Origin: Microvirga arvi
GTDB taxonomy: Bacteria; Pseudomonadota; Alphaproteobacteria; Rhizobiales; Beijerinckiaceae
Assembly (NCBI RefSeq): GCF_016892765.1
Contig: NZ_JAFEMD010000004.1
Span: forward strand, 146,430 to 210,429
Length of the DNA: 64,000 nucleotides
Reading direction: 5' to 3'
The notes beneath the pieces were generated by a model. The model was not told the DNA's origin, did no database searches, and was given only the letters and a program-made list of their open reading frames with translations. Below are positions 8,432 to 16,939 of the stretch, piece by piece (position 1 is the stretch's first letter; the number at the start of each line of letters is the position of its first letter). The position numbers and the translations under genes were made by a program.

Positions 8432-9580
8432 TCAGCGCGCCTTCACGGCAGTGTCCGGGAAATCGCTGAAGAGCCCGTCGATGCCGAGAGCATAGAACGC
8501 CTTGTACTCGGCCGACGGATCGCCCTTGAAGGTCGATGCCAGGCGCTTCGGCTCGTTTCGGAAGGTCCAGGTGAAGACTTGGAGTCCTGCAGCATGAGCG
8601 TCCTTCACGACACTCGTCGGTGAAGCAAGAACACGGTCCTGCTCATCGGCCTTTCCGTCACCGTTAAGATCGTCCGCCTTGCCGTCGTTGTTCAGGTCAA
8701 CCTGGTTGGTGGGGAGGATGTAAGGTTTCCATGGCGCGAGGATGTCGGCATAGGATTTGACCTCGGCCAAGCCATCCTTCGTCAGCAGGTCCTTGTAGGT
8801 GCGCTTGTCGCCGACCACCACGAAATCATAGGGCTGAGCATAGGGCGCGCTGAGGACGATGCTGCCGTCCTTGTCCACGTCCTCCGCATCAAGCAGTTGC
8901 GCCAGTTTCACATCGATCCGGGTGTTGAGATATTTCAGGTTCGCCACCTCGAAGCTCTGGATCACGACCGGCGCCGAAGCATCGCCCCAGCCGGCCTCCT
9001 TCAGGACGTTGACCAACCTGTCCTCGATCGGAAGCCCCAGGGCCGCATGGAAGGTTGGATGCTTTGTCTCAGGAGCAATGCCGATGGCCTTGCCTCTCGC
9101 GGAGCCCTCTTTCTTGGCAAGGTCGATCACCTCCTGAAGCGTCGGAACCTGGAACTGCCCGTTCTTCGACTGGTCGCGGTCGGCCATGGCCTGCTTGGCA
9201 CGAAGCTGCTTGATTTCAGCCAGGGTGAAGTCGCTCGCGAACCAATCGGAGGTATCAACGCCATCAACCTTGCGGGTTGTCTTGCGGGAGGCGAACTCGG
9301 GCCGGTTTGCGACATCGGTCGTGCCGCTCAGCATCGGTTCGTGCCGGGCGATCAGAACACCATCCTTGGTCACGACGAGATCGGGCTCGATGAAATCCGC
9401 TCCCATCTCGATGGCCATCTTGTAGCCTTCGAGCGTGTGCTCGGGCAGATAGCCGCTTGCGCCGCGGTGAGCGACGACAAGGGTCGGTGCGCCTGTGAGG
9501 GTCTTCTCCTGAGCAAGGGATGACCCGATCATCACCGGCAGAAGGGCGGTCACGGATCCGAGCAGTGCGAGATAGTTCAT
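8432..9580 (-). CDS. glpQ: Periplasmic glycerophosphodiester phosphodiesterase with a Ca-binding-like insert
   Basis: The frame starts at an ATG with AGGAGG upstream and encodes a signal peptide ending SSLAQ. The GlpQ core follows: HRGASGYLPEHT (two catalytic-site residues H and R), EPDLVVTKDG, ARHEP, and a C-terminal VFTWTFRNEP. The enzyme releases glycerol 3-phosphate from lipid head-group diesters. Unusual is an Asp/Asn-rich stretch at about 294-316 with two DxNxDG-type repeats resembling EF-hand or dockerin calcium loops, inserted before the last barrel strands. Length of 382 residues is a little longer than E. coli GlpQ. Confidence 0.9.
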   Translation of the reverse strand: MNYLALLGSVTALLPVMIGSSLAQEKTLTGAPTLVVAHRGASGYLPEHTLEGYKMAIEMGADFIEPDLVVTKDGVLIARHEPMLSGTTDVANRPEFASRKTTRKVDGVDTSDWFASDFTLAEIKQLRAKQAMADRDQSKNGQFQVPTLQEVIDLAKKEGSARGKAIGIAPETKHPTFHAALGLPIEDRLVNVLKEAGWGDASAPVVIQSFEVANLKYLNTRIDVKLAQLLDAEDVDKDGSIVLSAPYAQPYDFVVVGDKRTYKDLLTKDGLAEVKSYADILAPWKPYILPTNQVDLNNDGKADDLNGDGKADEQDRVLASPTSVVKDAHAAGLQVFTWTFRNEPKRLASTFKGDPSAEYKAFYALGIDGLFSDFPDTAVKAR

Positions 9581-9686
9581 GGGCTTTCCTCCTGGGGAGG
9601 TCTCTAGCGACGCTTCTGTGACGCCGTGATGACCATTCCGTCCCTAGGAATTATCCCAGTTGTTTCCTGGAGCAAGCGTTGTCGGG

Positions 9687-10424
9687 TCAGTTATCCGATG
9701 AAAAGGTTGATCTGACAAATTCCCATGCAGCGACAAGGTGCCGGCGCATGGCCTCCTCGGCATTGTCCGGATCGCGAGCGACAATGGCCTCGAACACAGC
9801 CTCGTGCCCGGCATAGTTCATCTGGTCGATGCCGGAGCCGCGCTTCATCGAGCGCCAGTGCTCGGTCAGCCATTCCACATAGGCCTTGTGAATGGCCGGA
9901 TAGATCGGATTTCCCGGGATGCTGTACAGAACCGCATGAAAGGCCACATCGGTCTCATCGAACAGGACCGAGTTTCCGATTGCTGCGCGGTTGGTCTCAA
10001 GCGCCGCACGGAGTTCATCAAGATCATCGCGTCGCGCATGTTTGGCCGCCCAACGGGCCAGCGCGGCTTCCATGAAGATGCGCGTCTCGAAGAGATTCCA
10101 GACCCCCTTCCGGTCGACCATAAGATGGCCGACGAGATTTCCGACCTTGTCGACAGCGATTTCGTAATCGGGTTTTCGCACGACGGGCCGGTGCCCGAGG
10201 CGGGTTTCGATCAAACCGCGGTTGGCCAGGGAGACGATGGCCTCTCGAATGGCGGCTCGGCTCACGCCGTATCGCTGCATCAGATCGCGCTCGGCCGGAA
10301 GGCGCTCTCCCTCCTGAAGCCCGCCCGACTGGATTATCCGCACCAGCTCGGCTGCCACCGCATCCGACCGACGCGCCCCTGCCCCCATCGTTGCGTGCCC
10401 ATGCAGCTTTTCGCTCTGGTCCAT
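9687..10424 (-). CDS. FadR-subfamily GntR regulator (FCD domain)
   Basis: ATG at 10424 is preceded by GAGGTGA at 4 bases, so the upstream in-frame extension was dropped. Residues about 17-85 hold the winged helix (GERLPAERDLMQRYGVSRAAIREA). The rest is an FCD sensor domain with metal/ligand positions such as ETRIFMEAALARWAA, DVAFHAVLYSIPGNP and AGHEAVFEAIVARDPDNAEEAMRRHL. It is divergent from the aldehyde dehydrogenase-sugar transporter operon, which it probably represses until a sugar or sugar-acid effector binds. Confidence 0.9.
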   Translation of the reverse strand: MDQSEKLHGHATMGAGARRSDAVAAELVRIIQSGGLQEGERLPAERDLMQRYGVSRAAIREAIVSLANRGLIETRLGHRPVVRKPDYEIAVDKVGNLVGHLMVDRKGVWNLFETRIFMEAALARWAAKHARRDDLDELRAALETNRAAIGNSVLFDETDVAFHAVLYSIPGNPIYPAIHKAYVEWLTEHWRSMKRGSGIDQMNYAGHEAVFEAIVARDPDNAEEAMRRHLVAAWEFVRSTFSSDN

Positions 10425-10508
10425 GGTCACCTCGTTCCTGCCATTCAGCTCCTGGCTTCCATGCCGGATAAGCCAAAGCTGATCTACGGGCAAAGTAAAA
10501 CTACCATA

Positions 10509-10519
10509 TGGTCCGACCA
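10509..10519. promoter_or_regulatory. FadR/GntR-type operator, site 1
   Basis: TGGTCCGACCA is a perfect match to TGGTCnGACCA, the symmetric operator form used by FCD-type GntR regulators. It lies 85 bases upstream of the regulator start, between the divergent transcription units, and would allow autoregulation. Confidence 0.65.
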
Positions 10520-10627
10520 AAATCTATCATGGCACGACAAGATCAGCCCAAGATCCGCCTGAATTCACCTCAATCCAGAACTTCTGAAGCTTAGAATCCC
10601 TAGACCATGGCCCTTGACAGCTATTGG

Positions 10628-10658
10628 CTGTCTGACCATTTTATTTTCGGTCGAACCA
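10628..10658. promoter_or_regulatory. FadR/GntR-type operators, sites 2 and 3
   Basis: CTGTCTGACCA at 10628-10638 and CGGTCGAACCA at 10648-10658 each match TGGTCnGACCA at 8 of 10 informative positions. Their centres are 20 bases apart, about two helical turns. They lie about 140-170 bases before the aldehyde dehydrogenase start, where promoter elements are expected. Regulation by the neighbouring FCD protein is inferred. Confidence 0.5.
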
Positions 10659-10799
10659 AATAGTCCATAAACTGGGGTTTGGTTTGACGTTGCTCCGCTT
10701 GAGCACACAGGGAGAGAGACTGGTGACGCCATCACACGGCACCCTTCCGTCGACCTCTGACAGGCAACTTCCTTGCCCGGAATTTTGCGAGGGACGGCT

Positions 10800-12272
10800 A
10801 TGACCGGCTCTTCTCTCACCGGTCGCGCGGAGACCGTGACCCACTACCAGATGTATATCGACGGCGCCTGGACGGATGGTCGTTCCTCGGGGCGTTCCGA
10901 TGTCGAGAATCCCGCCAATGAAATTGTCTTCGCCACCGTCCCTGCCGGATCGGTCGATGATGCAACGGCGGCCTTGGAGGCAGCGCGGCGTGCACAGCCT
11001 GCGTGGGCGGCCCTCCCGCCCATCGTTCGCGCCGGCTATGTCAGCGACCTTGCCGCAGCGGTGAAACGGGAAAAGGCGCATCTCGCCCGCATCGTCGTGC
11101 TTGAGCAGGGCAAACCCCTGAATCAAGCCGCAGGCGAGATCGACGCGGTCATCACGTTTCTGACCTTCGCGGCGGAGAGCGCACGCCGCATCGAAGGCGA
11201 TATCCTTCCGTCCGATTTCCAGAATGAGGAAGTCTGGATCCGCCGCGTTCCCTTCGGCGTGGTCGTTGGCCTCACGGCCTGGAACTATCCGGCAGCCCTG
11301 GCGGCGCGCAAGATCGGCCCTGCCCTCGTCGCCGGCAACACCATGGTGGTCAAGGGGCACGAATCCACCCCCCTGTCGGCGCTCGAGATTGCCCGCCTCG
11401 CCCATGAGGTCGGAATTCCAAAGGGTGTGCTCAATGTGGTTACGGGTGACGGCCGCACGGTGGGCGATGCGCTGGTGCGCTCGCCCATCAGCGCCATGAT
11501 CACCATGACGGGCAGCGTCCGCGCCGGGCGGGAGATCTATGCGGCGGGCGCTCAGGAACTCAAGGTTGTCCGTCTCGAACTCGGCGGCAAGGCACCTTTC
11601 ATTGTTCTCGACGACGCGGACATCGACGCGGCCGTGGAGGCGGCCATCGTTTCGCGCTTCACCAATTGCGGCCAGATCTGCACCTGCAACGAGCGCATGT
11701 ACCTGCATCGGGCCATTGCGGAGCCCTTCCTCGACAAGTTCGTGTCCCGCGTGAAGCAGATGCGGCTCGCCGATCCGATGACCAATCCCGATATGGGACC
11801 GAAAGTAAACCGGCCCGAGGTCGACAAGGTCGAGGAGATGGTGAACGACGCCATCGCGGCCGGCGCTGAGGTTCTTGCCGGAGGACGCCGCCTGACGGAA
11901 GGCGACTTCTCCCGCGGCCACTGGTTCGAGCCGACGGTCCTTCGCGTCGACACCAACGAGGCATCCGTCATGCAGCGGGAGATCTTCGGCCCGGTTGCTC
12001 CGGTCATGACGGTCGACAGCTTCGAGCAGGCGCTGAGCTTCGCCAACGATAGCAGCTACGGCCTATCGGCCTATGTCTACACGAATGATCTTCGCCGGGT
12101 GATGCGGCTCTCGCGGGAGCTCTCCTTCGGCGAACTCTATGTCAATCGCCCCTGCGGCGAGCTTGTGCAAGGCTTCCACACCGGCTGGAAGCATTCGGGT
12201 CTCGGCGGTGAGGACGGCAAGTACGGTTTCGACGGATACCTGCGGAAGCAGACCGCTTATGTCCGCTGGTGA
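10800..12272 (+). CDS. AldA-like (lactaldehyde/glycolaldehyde-type) aldehyde dehydrogenase
   Basis: The ATG at 10800 has GAGGGA 5 bases upstream; an in-frame TTG at 10773 lacks this. Diagnostic parts are LTAWNYP, MTGSVRAG, LELGGKAP with the general-base Glu, and NCGQICTC with catalytic Cys294. The C-terminal GFHTGWKHSGLGGEDGKYG closely mirrors E. coli AldA. It oxidises an aldehyde to an acid with NAD+. Position at the head of a sugar-importer operon suggests oxidation of an aldose-derived aldehyde, but the exact substrate is unknown. Confidence 0.88.
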   Translation: MTGSSLTGRAETVTHYQMYIDGAWTDGRSSGRSDVENPANEIVFATVPAGSVDDATAALEAARRAQPAWAALPPIVRAGYVSDLAAAVKREKAHLARIVVLEQGKPLNQAAGEIDAVITFLTFAAESARRIEGDILPSDFQNEEVWIRRVPFGVVVGLTAWNYPAALAARKIGPALVAGNTMVVKGHESTPLSALEIARLAHEVGIPKGVLNVVTGDGRTVGDALVRSPISAMITMTGSVRAGREIYAAGAQELKVVRLELGGKAPFIVLDDADIDAAVEAAIVSRFTNCGQICTCNERMYLHRAIAEPFLDKFVSRVKQMRLADPMTNPDMGPKVNRPEVDKVEEMVNDAIAAGAEVLAGGRRLTEGDFSRGHWFEPTVLRVDTNEASVMQREIFGPVAPVMTVDSFEQALSFANDSSYGLSAYVYTNDLRRVMRLSRELSFGELYVNRPCGELVQGFHTGWKHSGLGGEDGKYGFDGYLRKQTAYVRW

Positions 12273-12349
12273 CGACCCGCAGCCATAGACAGCGGCGGCA
12301 ACACCTCAAGAACCCCGACAACGGGGCATAAATAACTTGATGGAGGAAA

Positions 12350-13330
12350 ATGATGCTGAGAAGGACATTCCTTGCCCTCGCGACGGGTGTCGCTGCCATT
12401 GGTCTGGGACTTGGCGGCGCATCGGCGCAGGAGCTGCCCAAGCTGAAACAGAAAGATAAGTACAAGGTCGGCTTCGCGCAGACCGAGTCGAACAATCCTT
12501 GGCGCATCGCGCAGACGGAGAGCATGAAGGCCGAGGCCGCCAAGCTCGGGTATCAGCTCGTCTACACCGATGCGGCGGGTTCTGCCGCCAAGCAGGTGGC
12601 CGACGTCAACTCCATGATCGCTCAGGGCGTCGATCTGATCTTCCTCGCGCCTCGCGAGGAGAAGCCCCTGATCCCGGCTGTCATGGCCGCCAAGAAGGCT
12701 GGCATTCCGGTCGTTCTCCTCGACCGCAACGTGGACCAGAGCCTCGCCAAGGCAGGCCGTGATTATGTGACGTTCATCGGCTCTGACTTCGTGGATGAAG
12801 GCAAGCGCGCAGCCGAGGCCTTGACCAAGGCCATGAACGGCAACGCCAAGATCATCCAGCTCGAGGGCACTACCGGATCCTCGCCGGCCAATGACCGTCG
12901 CAAAGGCTTCGAGGATTACATCAAGGCCCATAGCGTAATGAAGATCGTCGCATCCCAATCAGGTGACTTCGCCCGCGACAAGGGCCGCCAGGTGGCTGAG
13001 ACCCTGCTGCAGGCGCATCCAGACGCAACGGCCATCTATGCCCATAACGACGAGATGGCGATCGGTGCGATCGCAGCGCTCGAAGCGGCGGGCAAGAAGC
13101 CGGGCAAGGACGTGATCGTCGTCTCCGTCGACGGCACCCGAGATGCGCTGCAGGCCATCATCGACGGCAAGATGCTCGCCACCGTCGAGTGCAATCCGAA
13201 GTTCGGGCCGAAGGCTTTCGAGACCCTGGCTCGCTACGCCAAGGGCGAGCAGATCGAGCCGTGGGTGGTGAACACCGACCGCTTCTTCGACAAGGCGAAC
13301 GCGGCGCAGCTCATCGCCGACGCCTATTGA
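12350..13330 (+). CDS. Sugar ABC transporter periplasmic binding protein, YtfQ-like
   Basis: GGAGG precedes ATGATG (start at 12350 or 12353). Signal peptide ends GGASAQ. The mature part is a type I periplasmic binding protein: KVGFAQTESNNPWR, VDLIFLAPREEKPL, IPVVLLDRNVD, SQSGDFARDKG and YAHNDEMAIGA, all close to YtfQ, the galactofuranose-binding protein. With the following ATPase and two permeases it reproduces the ytfQRT-yjfF gene order. It is followed by a strong hairpin that probably boosts its level relative to the membrane components. Confidence 0.9.
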   Translation: MMLRRTFLALATGVAAIGLGLGGASAQELPKLKQKDKYKVGFAQTESNNPWRIAQTESMKAEAAKLGYQLVYTDAAGSAAKQVADVNSMIAQGVDLIFLAPREEKPLIPAVMAAKKAGIPVVLLDRNVDQSLAKAGRDYVTFIGSDFVDEGKRAAEALTKAMNGNAKIIQLEGTTGSSPANDRRKGFEDYIKAHSVMKIVASQSGDFARDKGRQVAETLLQAHPDATAIYAHNDEMAIGAIAALEAAGKKPGKDVIVVSVDGTRDALQAIIDGKMLATVECNPKFGPKAFETLARYAKGEQIEPWVVNTDRFFDKANAAQLIADAY

Positions 13331-13335
13331 ACGCA

Positions 13336-13367
13336 AAGGCGCTGCCTGTACCATCAGGCAGCGCCTT
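13336..13367 (+). terminator. Stem-loop after the binding-protein gene (attenuating terminator or mRNA stabiliser)
   Basis: AAGGCGCTGCCTG and CAGGCAGCGCCTT form a perfect 13-bp stem around TACCAT, 5 bases after the stop codon. No long T run follows, so it is more likely a partial terminator or 3' stabiliser, as is common between binding-protein and ATPase genes of importer operons. Confidence 0.7.
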
Positions 13368-13399
13368 CTCGTCTGGCCGGACCCTTGAACGGAGCTTCC

Positions 13400-14929
13400 A
13401 TGGTGCCGCTTCTTTCCATGCAAGGCATCGACAAGCGCTTCGCCGGCATACCGGCCCTGCGCACGGCCGAGCTCGTGGTGGAGAAGGGCGAGGTTCACGC
13501 GCTGATCGGCCAGAACGGTGCCGGCAAGTCGACCATGATCAAGATCCTGACGGGCTATTACCGGAAGGATGCGGGCGAGATCCTGTTCGATGGCAGGCCG
13601 GTGGAATTCTCTTCACCTCAGGAAGCGCAGCGCTCCGGCATCAGCACGATCTACCAGGAAATCAACCTGGTTCCCTTCAGGTCCGTGACGGAAAACATCT
13701 GCCTCGGCCGGGAGAAGCGCCGCTTCGGTCTGCTCGACTGGTCCGCCATGCATGAGGAGGCGCGCACCCTCCTCGCCCGCTTCAGTATCGACATCGACGT
13801 ACGCCGCCCGCTCATGGCTTACCCGACCGCCGTACAGCAGATGGTTGCCATTGCCCGCGCGATCGGGTTCGACGCCAAGCTCGTCATCATGGACGAGCCG
13901 ACTTCCTCCCTCGACGAGCGCGAGGTCGAGGTGCTGTTCGGCGTAATCCGTCAGCTTAAGGCTTCCGGCGTTTCGGTCATCTTCGTGAGCCATAAGCTCG
14001 ACGAGCTCTACGCCGTCTGCGACCGTGTCACCATCATGCGTGACGGCCGCACCGTGCCGGTCGCACCGATGGCCCAGCTGTCGCGGCTCGACCTCGTCAC
14101 CTCCATGCTCGGGCGCGAACTCACACAGGTCCTTCACGAAGGTCATGATGCGGGCAATGCACGGGATGATGTCCGCGAGCCGGTTCTGAAGGTCAGTCAT
14201 CTCGCCATCGGCCGCAAAGTCCGCGACGTCAGTTTCGACGTGCACCCCAGCGAGATCGTGGGCCTCGCCGGCCTTCTCGGTGCAGGCCGGACGGAATCCG
14301 TGCGCGCCGTCTTCGGAGCCGATAAGCCGGATGCGGGAACCATCGGTTTCGCGGGGACGGAGAACACGATTTCCGCTCCTCTGGACGCCATTCGAGCCGG
14401 CATGGGTTTTTGCTCGGAGGATCGAAAGCTCGAGGGCATCATTCCCGATATGTCGGTGCGCGAGAACCTGACGCTGGCGCTCATGCCGCAGCTGGCGCGG
14501 CGCGGCATCGTGGATGAGGCACGAAGCCGGGAGGTTGTCGACCGTTTCATCAGGCGTCTCGGGATCCGCTGCACTGGGCCCGAACAGCGCATCCGGGAAC
14601 TCTCCGGCGGCAATCAGCAGAAAGTGCTCCTGGCCCGCTGGCTCTGCATGAGTCCCAAGCTGCTCATCCTCGATGAGCCGACCCGCGGCATCGATGTCGG
14701 CGCCAAGGCCGAGATCCTCAGCCTGATCAGGGAGCTTGCCGGTCAGGGTCTTGCTGTTCTGATGATCTCCTCCGAGCTGGAGGAGGTGGTGGAGGCGGCA
14801 AGCCGCATCTTCGTCCTCCGCGATGGCCACACGGCTGCGGAGTTGAAGGGCGATGCCGTGAATGAACAGACGGTCATGGCAGCCATGGCGCATGGGCATG
14901 AGGAAGCCCAGGAGGCCGCCCATGGCTGA
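13400..14929 (+). CDS. Sugar ABC transporter ATPase, two nucleotide-binding domains (YtfR/RbsA type)
   Basis: The ATG at 13400 has GGAG 6 bases upstream. The first domain has Walker A GQNGAGKST (37-45) and Walker B LVIMDEPTSSLDE, with a weak signature (YPTAVQQMV). The second has a degenerate Walker A (GLLGAGRTES) but a good signature LSGGNQQK and Walker B LLILDEPTRGID, the asymmetry normal for RbsA/MglA-type proteins. It energises the importer together with the two permeases, overlapping the first by 8 bases. Confidence 0.93.
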   Translation: MVPLLSMQGIDKRFAGIPALRTAELVVEKGEVHALIGQNGAGKSTMIKILTGYYRKDAGEILFDGRPVEFSSPQEAQRSGISTIYQEINLVPFRSVTENICLGREKRRFGLLDWSAMHEEARTLLARFSIDIDVRRPLMAYPTAVQQMVAIARAIGFDAKLVIMDEPTSSLDEREVEVLFGVIRQLKASGVSVIFVSHKLDELYAVCDRVTIMRDGRTVPVAPMAQLSRLDLVTSMLGRELTQVLHEGHDAGNARDDVREPVLKVSHLAIGRKVRDVSFDVHPSEIVGLAGLLGAGRTESVRAVFGADKPDAGTIGFAGTENTISAPLDAIRAGMGFCSEDRKLEGIIPDMSVRENLTLALMPQLARRGIVDEARSREVVDRFIRRLGIRCTGPEQRIRELSGGNQQKVLLARWLCMSPKLLILDEPTRGIDVGAKAEILSLIRELAGQGLAVLMISSELEEVVEAASRIFVLRDGHTAAELKGDAVNEQTVMAAMAHGHEEAQEAAHG

Positions 14930-15923
14930 ATCCGCGACCACGCTGCCTCCCGCGCATAGGACGTCCCGCCTGGACATCGGGAGCCTGCTCACGCGCCATG
15001 GAGCCTGGATCGCCCTGGCGCTGTTGATCCTGGTCAACCTCGCCATCACGCCGAACTTCGCGACCTGGCAGACCCTCAACGTCAACCTCACGCAGGTCTG
15101 CGCCATCGTGATCGTCGGCGTCGGGATGACCCTGGTCATCGCCACCGGCGGCATCGATCTCTCGGTCGGTGCGCTCATGGCGATTGCCGGGTCGCTGGCG
15201 CCGCTGATTTTCCTCGGGAAGCTCTTTCCACTGCCTCATCCGGCCGTCGGCATCGCCCTGGCTTTCGTGGTGCCTGTTGTCGTTGCGGCAGCATTCGGCT
15301 GGTTCAACGGCTGGCTGGTGACGCGCCTGCGGATCCAGCCGATCATCGCAACCTTGGTGCTCTTCATCGCAGGGCGGGGCATCGCGCAGGTCCTCACGAA
15401 TGGCAATCTGCAGGTATTCAACCTGCCGAACTTCCAATTCATCGGTCTCGGGCGTGTCTTCGGCATTCCCTTCCAGGCTGTTCTGATGATCGTCATCGTC
15501 GCTGCGGCGGCCTGGATGCTGAGGCGCACCGTATTTGGCCGGCAGATCCTCGCTATCGGCGGCAACGAGAAAGCGGCCCGGCTCTCCGGTATTCCCGTGA
15601 CTTCCGTGAAGCAGCGCGTCTACCTGATCAGCGGGCTTCTCTCCGGCATCGCGGGGCTCATCGTCATCGCCCGCAATTCCGCCGCCGACGCCAATCTCGT
15701 CGGCCTCGGGATGGAGCTCGACGCCATTGCTGCGGTGGCCGTCGGCGGCACCCTTCTGACCGGAGGCCGGGCCACGGTGATCGGCACATTGGTCGGCGCC
15801 CTCATCATTCAGCTTGTCCGCTATACGCTGCTGGCCAACGGGGTCCCGGATGCGGCCGCCCTCGTGGCCAAGGCCGGCATCATCGTGCTGGCCGTCTGGC
15901 TGCAGCGGCAGAGCCATCGCTGA
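14922..15923 (+). CDS. Sugar ABC transporter permease, YtfT type
   Basis: The ATG at 14922 follows GGAGG by 6 bases. The protein has the RbsC-family segments VIVGVGMTLVIATGGIDLSVG, LRIQPIIATL, AIGGNEKAARLSGIP and AVAVGGTLLTGG, with about eight to ten hydrophobic segments. It forms half of the inner-membrane channel. Start overlaps the ATPase stop, implying coupled translation. Confidence 0.9.
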   Translation: MAESATTLPPAHRTSRLDIGSLLTRHGAWIALALLILVNLAITPNFATWQTLNVNLTQVCAIVIVGVGMTLVIATGGIDLSVGALMAIAGSLAPLIFLGKLFPLPHPAVGIALAFVVPVVVAAAFGWFNGWLVTRLRIQPIIATLVLFIAGRGIAQVLTNGNLQVFNLPNFQFIGLGRVFGIPFQAVLMIVIVAAAAWMLRRTVFGRQILAIGGNEKAARLSGIPVTSVKQRVYLISGLLSGIAGLIVIARNSAADANLVGLGMELDAIAAVAVGGTLLTGGRATVIGTLVGALIIQLVRYTLLANGVPDAAALVAKAGIIVLAVWLQRQSHR

Positions 15924-15931
15924 GGTCGCCG

Positions 15932-16906
15932 ATGAACAATACCACGCTCAAACTGTTTCAGGGCATCGGGCGCTACGGCGTGCTCCTCGCGCTTCTTGCC
16001 CTGATCCTGTTCGGCTGGCTGCGCTACGAGAACTTCCTTGGCACGTTCAACGTGCTCTCGGTGCTTCGCTACAACAGCATGTTCGCGCTGGTGGCGCTCG
16101 GGATGTGCTTCGTCATCATCACCGGCGGCATCGATCTCTCGGTAGGGTCGACGGCAGCCCTCGGCAGTGTCGTCGCCGCCCTGCTCTCCCCCTATGGCGT
16201 CGTGCCCGGACTGCTCGGAGGGCTGGCGGCGGGGCTGGCGGTCGGCGCCTGCAATGCCTTCATCATCACACGTCTCAACATCCTGCCCTTCATCGCCACC
16301 CTGGCGACGATGCTGGCGGCGAGCGGCTGCGCGCTGCTTCTGGCCGGAAACCAGTCCGTCTCCGTGTCGTATGAATCGGGCTTCGTCGAACTCGGTCAGG
16401 GCGATTTCCTAGGCTTTCCCATTCCGGCGTGGATTGCCCTGATCGCCTATCTTCTCGGCTCTCTTGTCCTCAACTTGACCTCGTTCGGGCGCACCGTGCT
16501 TGCAATCGGCGGCAACGAGGATGCGACCCGCCTCATGGGGTTGCCGGCTCAGCGGGTGAAGGCGCTTGTATACTTGGCGAGCGGCGGACTCGCCGGCCTT
16601 GCAGGCGTGATCCTCGCCGCGCAGTTCGGCGCAGGGCAGCCCATCGAGGGTGTCGGCTGGGAGTTGTTTGCCATCGCGGCTGTGGTCGTCGGCGGCACGC
16701 TCCTGACCGGCGGCGTCGGCTCCGTCGGCTCGACACTCGCCGGCGTGCTCCTCCTCGGCCTGATCTTCAACATCCTGAATTTCGAGAACGGCCTCGGCTG
16801 GATCAGCCTCTCAGCCTATTGGCAGTCGGTCATCCGCGGTGCTTTCCTGCTGCTCGTCGTCGCCATTCAGGCCCGGCTGAGCATGCGCGCGGAAGAGGCT
16901 GCCTGA
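15932..16906 (+). CDS. Sugar ABC transporter permease, YjfF type
   Basis: Second RbsC-family permease: ALGMCFVIITGGIDLSVGS, LNILPFIATLATM, FGRTVLAIGGNEDATRLMGLP and VVVGGTLLTGGVGSVGSTLAG. It starts 8 bases after the first permease. Two different permeases in one operon, in this order, is the ytfT-yjfF arrangement rather than the single-permease ribose or xylose type. Product is 324 residues, all membrane. Confidence 0.9.
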   Translation: MNNTTLKLFQGIGRYGVLLALLALILFGWLRYENFLGTFNVLSVLRYNSMFALVALGMCFVIITGGIDLSVGSTAALGSVVAALLSPYGVVPGLLGGLAAGLAVGACNAFIITRLNILPFIATLATMLAASGCALLLAGNQSVSVSYESGFVELGQGDFLGFPIPAWIALIAYLLGSLVLNLTSFGRTVLAIGGNEDATRLMGLPAQRVKALVYLASGGLAGLAGVILAAQFGAGQPIEGVGWELFAIAAVVVGGTLLTGGVGSVGSTLAGVLLLGLIFNILNFENGLGWISLSAYWQSVIRGAFLLLVVAIQARLSMRAEEAA

Positions 16907-16939
16907 CGGCGACGCATTCCATCATCGAGAAGGACAATC

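Noticed and set aside
13613..15178. 521-codon open frame on the minus strand
   Set aside because: Antisense to the importer ATPase and first permease, both with complete motifs; the antisense product has no recognisable domain.
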